Source: CAMLHP01 sp035712285 (lineage in GTDB: Bacteria; Gemmatimonadota; Gemmatimonadetes; Gemmatimonadales; GWC2-71-9). Taken from it: a stretch of DNA of 50,583 nt. The stretch's first letter is position 1. Each line of letters starts with the position of its first letter. The position numbers were made by a program, and so were the translations under genes. The stretch spans positions 1 to 50,583 of the forward strand of contig DASTBA010000067.1 of NCBI GenBank assembly GCA_035712285.1, written 5' to 3'. The notes under the pieces are model-generated. The model was not told the origin of the DNA. It searched no databases and was given only the letters and a program-made list of their open reading frames with translations. Of the stretch, positions 25,663 through 34,650 are shown piece by piece.

Positions 25663-27698
25663 GCGGCATCACGCGGTACATCCTGCTGCTGGCCCTGCTC
25701 GTCCCTGCCCCGGCGGCGGCGCAGCGGCGGGCGATGTCGGTGGAGGACTTTCTCGCCCTCCGGAGTGCCAGCGATCCCCGGATCTCGCCCGATGGCCGGC
25801 TGGTGGCGTTCACGGTCACGGAGGCGGAGCTCGAACAGAACCAGAACATCTCCCGCATCTGGATCGTGGGCACCGGCGGCGACGACGCCCGCCAGCTCAC
25901 CGACGGCACCGGGAGCGACCGCGCGCCCCGCTGGGCTCCGGACGGCAGCCGCCTCGGCTTCATCTCCACCCGTGACGGCGGTGCCCAGATCTGGCTGACC
26001 GGCCTGGGCAGCACCGCACCCACGAAGCTCACCACCGTTCCGACCGGCATCACCGACTTCCAGTGGGCGCCGGACGGGCGCAGCATCTACTTCACCAGCG
26101 ACATCAAGTGGCCCGGCATCCAGGAGGTGGACCGGCGGAACGGCGCATATCCCACCGACGCCCGCATCTGGACCGACCTCTTCTACCGCCACTGGAACGA
26201 GTGGCGGAACGGCATCAGGTCGCATCTGTTCCGGCTGACCATTGCCACGGGACGTGTCAGCGACCTCACGCCCATTGACCGCGATGTGCCGCCGATCGCC
26301 CTGGGTGGCCGGGACATCGCGCTCTCCGCGCTCGGGACCGAGGTGGCGCTGGTGTACAACGACGACCCCGCGCCGGCCACCTCCACCAACAACGACATCT
26401 TCGTGATGGGGCCCGACGGAAGCTCGCGCCAGGCCATCACCACGAACCCCGCGAACGACCACAGCCCCGCGTACTCGCCCAACGGGCGGTGGCTGGCGTA
26501 TCTCGCGGCCGCGATCCCCGGTTTCGAGTCGGACCGCCAGCGCATCATGCTGTATGAACGCGCCAACGGGCGCCGTCAGGTGCTCACCGATGGCTGGGAC
26601 CGGAGCGTCAGCGCCATCGCCTGGACGCCCGACAGCCGGACCATCATCGCCGAGGCCGACGAGGCCGGTGAAGGGCGGATCTTCGCCGTCAACGCCGCCA
26701 GCGGCAGGCCGTCACTGCTGGTTTCCGGCGGCGTGAACACCCAGGCGGCGGTGGCGCCGGACGGCAGCTTCCTGGTATTCGTCCGCCAGACGTCCACGAT
26801 GCCGCCGGAGATCTGGCGTGCCGACATCAGCGGGCGCGGGCTCCGGCCGCTGACGCACCTGAATGACAATGCCCTGGCAAACCTCGATCTCGGCCCGGCG
26901 GAGCCGTTTCACTTCCGGGGTGCGCAGGGTGACGACGTGGCGGGCTGGATCATCAAGCCTCCCGGCTTCGATGCCGGCCGCCAGTACCCCCTGCTCTATC
27001 TGGTGCATGGGGGTCCGCAGGGGGCCTGGCATGACGAATGGCACCCGCGCTGGAACTACCAGATGTTCGCTGCCCGCGGCTACGTCGTGGCCGCCGTCAA
27101 CTTCCACGGCTCCACCGGATACGGGCAGGCGTTCACCAACAGCATCTCGCGCAACTGGGGCGGGCTGCCGTACGACGACCTGATGGCCGGTCTGGACTAC
27201 CTGGTGAAGCTGCCGTACGTGGACTCGCTGCGGGTGGGCGCGGCTGGTGCCTCATACGGCGGTTACATGATCTACTGGATGGCCGGCCACACCACGCGAT
27301 TCAGGGCCCTGATGGCACATGACGGGGTATTCAACCCGCTTTCGATGGCCGGCACCACCGAGGAACTCTGGTTCCCCACGTGGGAATTCGGCGGCACGCA
27401 GCTCTCGCCCGCGGCCCGATCCATCATGGAGAAATGGTCCCCCGCGAACTTCGCCAGCCGCTGGTCCACACCGATGCTCATCGTGCACAGCCAGAAGGAC
27501 TACCGGCTCGACCTGTCCGAGGGGCTGCAGGCATTCACCGCGCTCCGCCTGCGCGGCGTCCCCGGCAAGTTCCTCTACTTCCCGGACGAGGACCATTTCG
27601 TGACGAAGCCCCGGAACCGGCGGCTCTGGTGGGGCGTGACGCTCGACTGGTTCGACCGGTGGCTGGCGGCACCGGCCGCGGCCGGGAGCCCGCAGTAG
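25659..27698 (+). CDS. Exported prolyl oligopeptidase (peptidase family S9)
   Basis: This is a serine peptidase of 679 residues, probably periplasmic; such enzymes cut dipeptides or acyl-amino acids from peptides. A signal peptide (about 1-22, ILLLALLVPAPAAAQ) is followed by a TolB/WD40-like propeller with repeats such as SDPRISPDGRLVAF, DRAPRWAPDGSRLGF and DHSPAYSPNGRWLAY. The C-terminal alpha/beta-hydrolase domain carries Ser532 in GASYGGY, Asp614 in SQKDYRLD and His646 in DEDHFV. LVHGGPQGAWHDEWHPRWNYQ is the conserved oxyanion region. The GTG start overlaps the mnmA stop by four bases (GTGA). That link to mnmA is positional only; I see no functional reason for it. Confidence 0.93.
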   Translation: MSGITRYILLLALLVPAPAAAQRRAMSVEDFLALRSASDPRISPDGRLVAFTVTEAELEQNQNISRIWIVGTGGDDARQLTDGTGSDRAPRWAPDGSRLGFISTRDGGAQIWLTGLGSTAPTKLTTVPTGITDFQWAPDGRSIYFTSDIKWPGIQEVDRRNGAYPTDARIWTDLFYRHWNEWRNGIRSHLFRLTIATGRVSDLTPIDRDVPPIALGGRDIALSALGTEVALVYNDDPAPATSTNNDIFVMGPDGSSRQAITTNPANDHSPAYSPNGRWLAYLAAAIPGFESDRQRIMLYERANGRRQVLTDGWDRSVSAIAWTPDSRTIIAEADEAGEGRIFAVNAASGRPSLLVSGGVNTQAAVAPDGSFLVFVRQTSTMPPEIWRADISGRGLRPLTHLNDNALANLDLGPAEPFHFRGAQGDDVAGWIIKPPGFDAGRQYPLLYLVHGGPQGAWHDEWHPRWNYQMFAARGYVVAAVNFHGSTGYGQAFTNSISRNWGGLPYDDLMAGLDYLVKLPYVDSLRVGAAGASYGGYMIYWMAGHTTRFRALMAHDGVFNPLSMAGTTEELWFPTWEFGGTQLSPAARSIMEKWSPANFASRWSTPMLIVHSQKDYRLDLSEGLQAFTALRLRGVPGKFLYFPDEDHFVTKPRNRRLWWGVTLDWFDRWLAAPAAAGSPQ

Positions 27699-27769
27699 GC
27701 CGTCACGGCATCGTTACACCGGCCCGCTATGCTCCCGGCTGGCCCCCCATCGGAAGAAAGGCATCACCC

Positions 27770-29848
27770 GTGGCGCATGCACTGCAGCCGGTGTCCGGGG
27801 AGGTTCCCGACCTCCGTGACCCGTCGCTGTACCTGAACCGGGAGCTCTCCTGGCTGGAGTTCAACCGCCGGGTGCTGCACGAGGCGCTGGATGATCGCGT
27901 GCCGCTCCTCGAGCGACTCAAGTTCCTGGCCATCTTCTCCAGCAACCTCGATGAATTCTTCCAGGTCCGGGTCGCCGGACTGCGGCGCCAGGCGGCGGCC
28001 GGCATCAGCGAGCGGACCGCGGATGGCCTTCGCCCCGAGGATCAGCTGCAGGCCATCGGCATCATGACCGGCGACCTGGTCCGCACCCACCAGCGGTGCC
28101 TCACGGACGAGGTACTTCCCGCGCTGTCCGAGGCGGGGCTGAGCCTGGTGACCGAGCTGGAACAGCTTTCTCCCGACGAACGCGGCGAACTGGACCGCTA
28201 CTTCCGGGAGAATGTGTTTCCTGTCCTCACGCCGCTCGCCGTGGATCCGGGACATCCCTTTCCGTACATCTCCAACCTGAGTCTCTCGCTGGCGGTCGTG
28301 CTCCGCGGCGGCGACGGCGACGAGCGCTTCGCGCGGGTGAAGGTGCCGAAGATCCTCCCCCGCTGGGTACCGCTCGCCGGAGGCAGCCGCTTCGTGCCGC
28401 TGGAGCAGCTGATCCGCGCCAACCTCGAGGGACTCTTCCCGGGCGTGGAGATCCTCGGCGCCCATCTGTTCCGGATCACGCGCAACTCCGACTTGGAGCT
28501 CGACCAGGACGACGCGGAGGACCTGCTCAGCCTGATCCAGGAGGAAGTACGGAACCGCCGGTTCGCGGAGGTGGTGCGGGTGGAGGTCGAGGCAGGCATG
28601 CCGCCCTCGCTCCGCGAGCTGCTGCTGGCCGAGTTCAACGAGGAACAGGAGCAGCCGGCCCTGGCGCTGTCGGCGGCGGACATCTTCGACATCCAGGGAC
28701 CGCTGGACGCGGCGGACCTGCTGACGCTGGCCGCGATCGAGCGGCCCGACCTGCATGACCCGCCCTTTCATCCGGTCCAGCCGCCGCGCCTGGCCCAGGG
28801 GCGGAGCCCCTTCGACGTGCTCCGCGAGGGCGACCTGCTGGTCCACCATCCGTATGACAGCTTCGCCCTGTCGGTGGAACAGTTCATCCAGGCGGCGGTG
28901 GATGATCCCGACGTCGTGGCCATCAAGCTCACGCTCTATCGGACCGGCGGCGATTCGAGCATCGCGCAGCTGCTGCAGACCGCCGCCGAGCGCGGGAAGC
29001 AGGTGGCGGTCCTGATCGAGCTGCAGGCGCGCTTCGACGAGGAGAACAACATCCGGTGGGCGCAGCGGCTGGAGGATGTGGGGGTGCACGTGAGCTACGG
29101 AGTGGCCGGTCTCAAGACCCACGCCAAGGTCATGCTGGTCGTGCGCCGCGAGGGCGACGTCATGCGGCGGTACCTGCATATCGGCACCGGCAACTACAAC
29201 CTGCGCACCGCCCGCGTGTACACCGATTTCGGGTTGTTCACCACCGACCCGCTGCTGGCCGGGGACCTGACCGACCTCTTCAACGTGCTCACCGGTTTCG
29301 GGACGCCGGCGGGATACCGGAAGCTGGTGGTGGCACCCCGCGGCATGCGGCGGAAGTTCCTCGAGCTCATCGAACGCGAAGTAGCCCATGCGGCGGCGGG
29401 AAGGCCGGCCCGCGTGCTGGCCAAGATGAACGCGCTGGTGGATCCCGAGATCATCGCCGCCCTGTATGCCGCATCCCGGGCCGGTGTCACCGTGGACCTG
29501 ATCGTGCGCGGCATCTGCTGCCTCCGGCCGGGCGTCCCCGGAGTGAGTGACAACATCCGCGTGCTGAGTGTGGTGGGCCGGTTCCTGGAGCACTCCCGCG
29601 CCTTCTGCTTCCGCAACGATGGCACCTGGGAGGTATTCATCGGCTCGGCGGACTGGATGCCGAGAAACCTGGACCGGCGGATCGAGGCGGTGGCCCCGGT
29701 GGAAGACCCGGTGCACCGCCAGGCGATCCTCGATGTGCTCGAACGGATGCTGCGGGACAATCGACAGGCGTGGGACCTGCAAGCGGACGGATCGTATGTG
29801 CAGCGACGCCCGGCCCCGGGCGAGCCGGTCAGGGCGTCGCAGGCGTAA
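27770..29848 (+). CDS. ppk1: Polyphosphate kinase 1
   Basis: The enzyme makes polyphosphate from ATP at the membrane and can run in reverse. It has 692 residues, normal for PPK1. The N domain begins LYLNRELSWLEFNRRVLHEA and continues LKFLAIFSSNLDEFFQVRVAGL. The phosphorylated histidine is His451 in GLKTHAKVML, and the second phospholipase D-like motif is around HIGTGNYNLRTARVYTDF. The C-terminal segment has IEAVAPVEDP. Translation starts at the GTG at 27770, with AAAGG about nine bases before; the nearby ATG at 27777 is out of frame. The 3' end overlaps the convergent dnaJ gene by 20 bases. No exopolyphosphatase gene is adjacent. Confidence 0.95.
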   Translation: MAHALQPVSGEVPDLRDPSLYLNRELSWLEFNRRVLHEALDDRVPLLERLKFLAIFSSNLDEFFQVRVAGLRRQAAAGISERTADGLRPEDQLQAIGIMTGDLVRTHQRCLTDEVLPALSEAGLSLVTELEQLSPDERGELDRYFRENVFPVLTPLAVDPGHPFPYISNLSLSLAVVLRGGDGDERFARVKVPKILPRWVPLAGGSRFVPLEQLIRANLEGLFPGVEILGAHLFRITRNSDLELDQDDAEDLLSLIQEEVRNRRFAEVVRVEVEAGMPPSLRELLLAEFNEEQEQPALALSAADIFDIQGPLDAADLLTLAAIERPDLHDPPFHPVQPPRLAQGRSPFDVLREGDLLVHHPYDSFALSVEQFIQAAVDDPDVVAIKLTLYRTGGDSSIAQLLQTAAERGKQVAVLIELQARFDEENNIRWAQRLEDVGVHVSYGVAGLKTHAKVMLVVRREGDVMRRYLHIGTGNYNLRTARVYTDFGLFTTDPLLAGDLTDLFNVLTGFGTPAGYRKLVVAPRGMRRKFLELIEREVAHAAAGRPARVLAKMNALVDPEIIAALYAASRAGVTVDLIVRGICCLRPGVPGVSDNIRVLSVVGRFLEHSRAFCFRNDGTWEVFIGSADWMPRNLDRRIEAVAPVEDPVHRQAILDVLERMLRDNRQAWDLQADGSYVQRRPAPGEPVRASQA

Positions 29849-30920
29849 GGCCGGCCTTCTCTGCGAACACCTTGAGCGCTTCCTCGGCCTCCGGGGACAG
29901 CTTTTCCGGCAGTGCCACCATGATCTCCACCAGCTGATCGCCCTTCCGCCCGTTCTTCTCGACCCCCTGCCCCTTGATGCGGAACTTCCGGCCCGGCTGG
30001 GTGCCGGGCGGGATGCGCAGGATCACCTTCTTGCCGTCGAGCGTGCGGACCTTGAGCCGGGTGCCGAGCGTGGCCTGCACCATGTTGATCGGCACTTCGC
30101 AGAGGATGTCGAGGCCGTCCCGCTGGAAAAAGCGGTCCGGCTGCACTTGGAAGGTGATGATCAGGTCGCCCGCCGGCGCCCCCGAGTGGCCGGCCTGCCC
30201 CTGGCCCTTGATCCGGAGCTTGGTACCCGACTCGCTGGCCGGCGGGACGGTGATCATCACGCGCTTTTCCACGCGCACTTCGCCGGCGCCGTGGCAGGTG
30301 GGGCATGGGGTCGAGGGAATCTTGCCCCGGCCGCGGCAGCGCGGGCAGGGACGATTCACGGCAAAGCTCCCCTGCCCGAATGCGATCGTCCCGCGGCCCT
30401 TGCACTCCGGGCAGGTGGAAAGGGTGGCGCCTGGTGCCGCGCCGCTGCCGTCGCAGGTCTCGCAGGTCTCGGTCACTGGCAGCGTCACCGGGATCTTTCC
30501 GCCCAGTGCCGCGACCCGGAACGGCACTTCGACGACCGCCTCGAGATTCTCCCCGCGGGCTTCCTCACGCCGCCCACGGCCGAAGATCGAGCTGAAGATG
30601 TCCCCCAGCCCGAAACCGCCCAGATCTCCCATGTCGAAGTCGGGTGCGGGGCCGGTCCCCCCGGCCGTACCGGCGCCCCGCCGGGCGGCGGGATCGAACG
30701 CACCCAGCCGGCGCATCTGGTCGTACTGCTTTCGCTTGTCGCCGTCGGAGAGGGTGGCGTGGGCCTCGGAGATCTCCTTGAAGCGCTCGGCAGCCTGCGG
30801 ATTGTCCGGGTTGGCATCCGGATGGTACTGCTTCGCGAGACGGCGGTAGGCCTTCTTGATCTCGTCGGCGCTGGCGGAGTCCGGCACCCCCAGCACCTGG
30901 TAGAAGTCCTTTGCAGCCAC
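29829..30920 (-). CDS. dnaJ: Chaperone DnaJ
   Basis: This is the Hsp40 co-chaperone that delivers unfolded proteins to DnaK and stimulates its ATPase. It has 363 residues. The J domain (2-70) has the HPD motif in AKQYHPDANPDN. A Gly/Phe-rich stretch follows (LGGFGLGDIFSSIFGRG). Four zinc-binding repeats come next: CETCDGSG, CPECKGRG, CPRCRGRG and CPTCHGAG. Two C-terminal substrate domains complete the type I architecture. It starts with GTG two bases after the grpE stop, so the pair is cotranscribed. dnaK and hrcA are not in the window. The 3' end overlaps ppk1 on the other strand. Confidence 0.95.
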   Translation of the reverse strand: MAAKDFYQVLGVPDSASADEIKKAYRRLAKQYHPDANPDNPQAAERFKEISEAHATLSDGDKRKQYDQMRRLGAFDPAARRGAGTAGGTGPAPDFDMGDLGGFGLGDIFSSIFGRGRREEARGENLEAVVEVPFRVAALGGKIPVTLPVTETCETCDGSGAAPGATLSTCPECKGRGTIAFGQGSFAVNRPCPRCRGRGKIPSTPCPTCHGAGEVRVEKRVMITVPPASESGTKLRIKGQGQAGHSGAPAGDLIITFQVQPDRFFQRDGLDILCEVPINMVQATLGTRLKVRTLDGKKVILRIPPGTQPGRKFRIKGQGVEKNGRKGDQLVEIMVALPEKLSPEAEEALKVFAEKAGLTPATP

Positions 30921-30921
30921 C

Positions 30922-31476
30922 TCAGTGCAGCTCCTGCTCCAGGTACACCTGCACCCGCGCCGGCCGGACCAGGACGCCCTTGAACAGGTAGCCCGGCTGG
31001 AACGTGGCGCTCACCGAGTGGGCCAGGGCGGGATCCGGTGCCGGCGTGGTGGACACCGCCTCGTGCGCCGACGGATCGAACGGCTGCCCGACCGGATCCA
31101 CGCGCTCGACCCCGGCGCTCTCGAGTTCCTTCCGGAGCTTCCGGTCGATCAGCGTGACCGCTTCGCGCAGAGTTTCGTTCGACGCCGGATGCTCGTCCGC
31201 CACCAGGCGATCCAGGTCGTCGAGCACCTCGAGCAGGTGGCCGATGAACGTCGCCTGCGCGCGGTCGGCCAGCTCGGCGCGCTCCCGCGTGATCCGCTTC
31301 CGGTAGTTGTCGAACTCCGCGGCCAGACGCAGGTGCCGGTCCCGGAGCTCGGCGATCTCCTGCTCCAGGCGCTGGATGGACTGGTCGGCGGGCTCCACCG
31401 GCAGATTCTGCTGTCCGGCGTCCTCGGGCGCCACCGCGCCGGCCGCCTGATCGGGTCTGGATTCGTGCTGCACCAT
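30922..31476 (-). CDS. grpE: Nucleotide exchange factor GrpE
   Basis: GrpE releases ADP from DnaK. The 184-residue protein has a disordered acidic N terminus (1-35) and a long coiled coil (about 36-75, LEQEIAELRDRHLRLAAEFDNYRKR). The beta domain has GVERVDPVGQPFDPSAHEAV and ends in GYLFKGVLVRPARVQV, all typical. I chose the ATG at 31476 because GAGG lies just before it; 33 upstream codons are open but lie in the promoter region. A TATCTT box at 31512-31517 probably starts the grpE-dnaJ transcript. I see no CIRCE inverted repeat (TTAGCACTC-N9-GAGTGCTAA) here. Confidence 0.95.
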   Translation of the reverse strand: MVQHESRPDQAAGAVAPEDAGQQNLPVEPADQSIQRLEQEIAELRDRHLRLAAEFDNYRKRITRERAELADRAQATFIGHLLEVLDDLDRLVADEHPASNETLREAVTLIDRKLRKELESAGVERVDPVGQPFDPSAHEAVSTTPAPDPALAHSVSATFQPGYLFKGVLVRPARVQVYLEQELH

Positions 31477-31511
31477 CAGCCTCGTGTGCTCTTGGGTGGA
31501 CGCAAGCCTGA

Positions 31512-31517
31512 AAGATA
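31512..31517 (-). promoter_or_regulatory. Possible -10 box of grpE-dnaJ (TATCTT)
   Basis: On the minus strand TATCTT lies between the cinA stop and the grpE start, about 35 bases before the ATG. It matches the box at the desulfurase gene. No -35 hexamer is apparent at the usual distance. Confidence 0.4.
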
Positions 31518-31541
31518 ACCGCGCAGGGGTTCCCGCTGCGG

Positions 31542-32789
31542 TCATCGAGGCTCGAGACGGCGGGCCAGCAGCCACAGGGCGGCCTGCGCCGACCGGGCGC
31601 GAACCTCGTTGCGATCACCGCCGAACCGGTGGCCCGCGGCCAGCGTCCCGTCGGATCCCGCGGTGGCGATCCATACGCCGCCGACCGGCTTCTCCGGCGT
31701 ACCGCCATCGGGCCCGGCGATACCGGTGACGCTCACCGCGAGGCCGGCGCCGAAGCGCCGGCGCGCTCCCTCCGCCATCGCACGCGCCACCTCCTCGCTC
31801 ACTGCGCCGTGGGCCGCAATGAGCTCCGCCGGCACCTCGAGTGCGCCCTCCTTCAGCGCGTTGGCATACGCCACCACGCCCCCGAGATAGACATCCGATG
31901 CCCCGGGGATCGCCGTGAGCCGGGCACCCACGAGGCCGCCGGTACAGGACTCCGCCGTTGTGATTGTCAGCCCGCACTCCCGGGCGCGCGCCAGCACCAC
32001 GGCCGCCAGGTCGGTCCCGTCCTCGCCGTAGATCGCGGCAGGCACCCGGGCGCGGATGGCATCCATGGCCATGCGGAGCTGTACATCGGCGTCCGGTCCC
32101 GCCAGTCCCCACGCCGTGATCCGGAGGTCCACCCCGTCCGCACTCGGGAGATAGGCGAGCGTGAGCGGCCTGATCTCCGCCTCGATGTTCCCGATCGCTT
32201 CTGCCAGCGTGCTTTCCGGCACGCCGGTGGTGCGGAGCATCCGGCTCCGGACCACCAGGCCTTCGGCCCGCGCCGCCAGGCGCGGCAGCACTTCATGCTC
32301 CAGCAGCTTGCGCATTTCGGACGGCACACCGGGCAGCATGATCACCAGGCCCTGCTCCGGTTCCGGCACCTCGATCCAGAGCCCCGGCGCCGTGCCCCAG
32401 CGATTGTGGAGCGCCACGGCCCCGCGGGGCACCTCCGCCTGGGAGCGGTTGCTTTCAGCCGGCACCCGATTGAACCGGCGATAGCGTTCCAGCACCTGGT
32501 TCCAGACCTCGTCACGGAATTCGAGCGGCAGTCCGGCCAGGTCCGCCACGGCATGCTTGGAGATGTCATCGCGTGTCGGGCCCAGGCCGCCGGTGGTGAG
32601 CACGGCCCCGGTGCGTGCCAGGGCGTCGCGCACCGCCTGCTGGATGGCGCCGTAGTCGTCGCCCACCGTGGTGCGGCGCACGACCCGCACGCCGATCGCA
32701 CCGAGGGCGCGTGCCAGCTCGGCGCCGTTGGTATCCACGGTCTGCCCGAGCAGCAGTTCGTTGCCGATGGTCAGCAGTTCGAGGTGCAC
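31542..32789 (-). CDS. cinA: CinA-like competence/damage protein, nicotinamide-nucleotide amidohydrolase
   Basis: This is a 415-residue two-domain protein. The N-terminal MoCF/COG1058 domain starts LELLTIGNELLLGQTVDTN and has TTGGLGPTRDD and PGVPSEM. It hydrolyses ADP-ribose-type substrates in related proteins. The C-terminal CinA domain has TTAESCTGGLVGARLT and SVTGIAGPDGGTPEKPVG and deamidates nicotinamide mononucleotide, recycling the product of DNA ligase. The GTG start at 32789 fits the conserved N terminus, although no good ribosome site precedes it. It lies 19 bases after pgsA. A promoter for grpE follows its stop. Confidence 0.94.
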   Translation of the reverse strand: MHLELLTIGNELLLGQTVDTNGAELARALGAIGVRVVRRTTVGDDYGAIQQAVRDALARTGAVLTTGGLGPTRDDISKHAVADLAGLPLEFRDEVWNQVLERYRRFNRVPAESNRSQAEVPRGAVALHNRWGTAPGLWIEVPEPEQGLVIMLPGVPSEMRKLLEHEVLPRLAARAEGLVVRSRMLRTTGVPESTLAEAIGNIEAEIRPLTLAYLPSADGVDLRITAWGLAGPDADVQLRMAMDAIRARVPAAIYGEDGTDLAAVVLARARECGLTITTAESCTGGLVGARLTAIPGASDVYLGGVVAYANALKEGALEVPAELIAAHGAVSEEVARAMAEGARRRFGAGLAVSVTGIAGPDGGTPEKPVGGVWIATAGSDGTLAAGHRFGGDRNEVRARSAQAALWLLARRLEPR

Positions 32790-32808
32790 GACGAGGGACG
32801 CCGGATGG

Positions 32809-33441
32809 CTACTGCTGCGACAGCAGGCGGCGATAGCGGTAGATGTACACCGCGAAGGAGTAGATGGTCAGCGCCGTGGCGATGAACAGCACCACCGTCA
32901 CGAAGTTGCCGTGAAAGGTGTTCCAGTAGTTCGCCAGGCGGCTGTGCTCCCAGCCCAGCGGCTTGCGCGCGTCGCGGAAGGCGAACCAGAGGATGATGGC
33001 CCCCACGAAGATGTTCTGGAACACCGTCTTGAGCTTGCCGGCGTTGCCGGCCGGGATGACCACGCCCTTGCGCTTGGCCCACCAGCGGAAGCCGGTCATC
33101 GCGACCTCGCGCCCGATCAGGAGCAGGCAGACCCAGAGCGGAATGCTGCCCCAGATGGGGATGTCGTAGAGGTGCTGGCGCTGGCTGGAGATGAAGTAGA
33201 TCGGGATGAGCGTCGCGAAGAGCAGGAGCTTGTCGGCGATGGGGTCCAGCAGCTTGCCGAGATCGGTGACCTGGTTCCGGCTGCGGGCGAGATAGCCGTC
33301 CCAGAGATCGCTCACCGCCGCCGCGATGAAGATGACGAAGCAGATGACCTTGGGCCAGTAGCCCTCGATGAACGGCAGCAGCGCGATGACCGGCGTGAAG
33401 CAGATCCGGGTGATCGTGATGATGTTCGGGAGCGTCCACAT
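32809..33441 (-). CDS. pgsA: CDP-diacylglycerol-glycerol-3-phosphate 3-phosphatidyltransferase
   Basis: This integral membrane enzyme makes phosphatidylglycerophosphate, the first committed step to phosphatidylglycerol and cardiolipin. The 210-residue protein starts MWTLPNIITITRICFTPVIA, as is usual for PgsA. It holds the CDP-alcohol phosphotransferase motif near residues 44-71: SDLWDGYLAR, then G..LDPIADK, giving D-G-x2-A-R-x8-G-x3-D-x3-D. Four to six further hydrophobic helices follow. GAGG lies seven to twelve bases before the ATG. It sits nine bases after the GTPase gene in the long minus-strand directon. Confidence 0.94.
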   Translation of the reverse strand: MWTLPNIITITRICFTPVIALLPFIEGYWPKVICFVIFIAAAVSDLWDGYLARSRNQVTDLGKLLDPIADKLLLFATLIPIYFISSQRQHLYDIPIWGSIPLWVCLLLIGREVAMTGFRWWAKRKGVVIPAGNAGKLKTVFQNIFVGAIILWFAFRDARKPLGWEHSRLANYWNTFHGNFVTVVLFIATALTIYSFAVYIYRYRRLLSQQ

Positions 33442-33450
33442 GACGCCGCC

Positions 33451-34125
33451 TCACCCCAGCGTCTTGACGACGCTCTTGCTGATGGCCTTGAGCGTGTCGA
33501 AGACTCCTTCGCCGGTGGCGGCCACCGCCTCGAAATAAGGGGCCCGCTCGACCCACTGGCCGTCCTGCTGCCACACCAGGTATTCCCCGGGCCGGTCGGC
33601 GTCGGGCAGCAGCCGCTGGCGCGCCGGCTCCTCCACCGGCCACCCGGGGTTGAGCGCGGCCTGGAGCTCGGCCACCGGGGACGCATTCGGCAGGTCCCGC
33701 TTGTTGTACTGCACCACGAACGGAATCCTGGTCAGGTCGTATCCGTGCTGGACCATGTTGTCGTACAGGTTCTGCATGGCCTCGATGTTCGCCTCCATGC
33801 GTTCCAGCTGGCTGTCGGCGACGAACACCACGCCGTCCACGCCCTTGAGGATGAGCTTGCGCGAGGCGTTGTAGTACACCTGGCCGGGCACCGTGTACAG
33901 GTGGAACTTGACCTTGAATCCGCGGATGGTCCCGAGGTCCACCGGCAGGAAGTCGAAGAACAGCGTGCGCTCGGTCTCGGTGGCGAGCGAGATCATCTTG
34001 CCGCGGGCCGCGGGGGCCACCTTGTTGTAGACGAACTCGAGGTTGGTGGTCTTGCCGCCGAGCCCCGGGCCGTAGTAGACCAGCTTGCAGTTGATCTCGC
34101 GGGAGGCGTAGTTGATCATGGACAT
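33451..34125 (-). CDS. MglA-like small GTPase
   Basis: This is a Ras-like bacterial GTPase of 224 residues. In Myxococcus MglA marks the leading pole and is switched off by the roadblock protein MglB. The motifs seen are P-loop GPGLGGKT (19-26), TVPGQ (78-82) and NKRD (141-144). The text MINYASREINCKLVYYGPGLGGKT is typical of MglA except that the protein is about 30 residues longer. The extra segment (about 163-196, with ARQRLLPDADRPGEYLVWQQDGQWVE in two pieces) lies between NKRD and the last helix. The roadblock gene is immediately upstream with 15 bases between, which fits a GTPase and its regulator. Confidence 0.92.
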   Translation of the reverse strand: MSMINYASREINCKLVYYGPGLGGKTTNLEFVYNKVAPAARGKMISLATETERTLFFDFLPVDLGTIRGFKVKFHLYTVPGQVYYNASRKLILKGVDGVVFVADSQLERMEANIEAMQNLYDNMVQHGYDLTRIPFVVQYNKRDLPNASPVAELQAALNPGWPVEEPARQRLLPDADRPGEYLVWQQDGQWVERAPYFEAVAATGEGVFDTLKAISKSVVKTLG

Positions 34126-34140
34126 GCGTCGCGTGTCCCC

Positions 34141-34638
34141 TCAGGCCCCGAAGAGCCGGTCAATTTCGTCCTCCGCGTCGCCCAGGAACCCGCTCTCCAC
34201 CCTGGGCGCCGCCGCGCCGTGATCGGCGCGGCTGAACATGTCGGTGAACACTCCGTTGAGCTGTGTCACGGCGTTGCGCACCCGCAGCTTGACCAGCCCG
34301 AGCGTGGTGCTGTTGTCGAACAGCACCACGAGAATGACCCGCCGGGCGATGTCCGCGAGATACATGGACTCCCGCTCGCCCTGGTGGAAGAGCGCCCCGA
34401 ATTCCGGCTCCCCCAGCATGCGGGCCAGCTGGTCGTTCGCGCTGAAGTCCGCGGCGGTGAGCGAGGCGAAGGCGGTGGGGTCGAACTGGACCGGGGCGCC
34501 GACCGTGGCCACGAGCTGCCCGGTCCGGTCCACGATGAGGGCGGTCCGCGCACTCGCATCACCCAGGAATCCGTTGAGGATCTCGGTGATGCGCCGCGAA
34601 TCGGCTTCACTGAAGGACCAGCTCGAGGCGCCTGACAT
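34141..34638 (-). CDS. Roadblock/LC7-domain protein, MglB-like
   Basis: This is a 165-residue protein with a roadblock/LC7 fold, pattern TALIVDRTGQLVATVG then SLTAADFSANDQLARMLGEPEF and ILVVLFDNSTTLGLVKLR. MglB-type proteins stimulate GTP hydrolysis by MglA and set cell polarity. A C-terminal tail of about 30 residues is acidic and ends EDEIDRLFGA, perhaps a docking segment. It lies directly before the MglA-like gene, which supports the pairing. Motility or polar growth is the likely process, but no pilus gene is in the window. Confidence 0.88.
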   Translation of the reverse strand: MSGASSWSFSEADSRRITEILNGFLGDASARTALIVDRTGQLVATVGAPVQFDPTAFASLTAADFSANDQLARMLGEPEFGALFHQGERESMYLADIARRVILVVLFDNSTTLGLVKLRVRNAVTQLNGVFTDMFSRADHGAAAPRVESGFLGDAEDEIDRLFGA

Positions 34639-34650
34639 CAGCGATCGTCC

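Noticed and set aside
27728..27733. TATGCT as a -10 box for ppk1
   Set aside because: The hexamer is plausible, but I see no -35 element and it does not match the box used elsewhere.
27764..29782. Minus-strand open frame of about 672 codons
   Set aside because: It is antisense to ppk1, which has all expected motifs.
31477..31541. CIRCE operator before grpE
   Set aside because: No GAGTGCTAA-type inverted repeat is present in the spacer.
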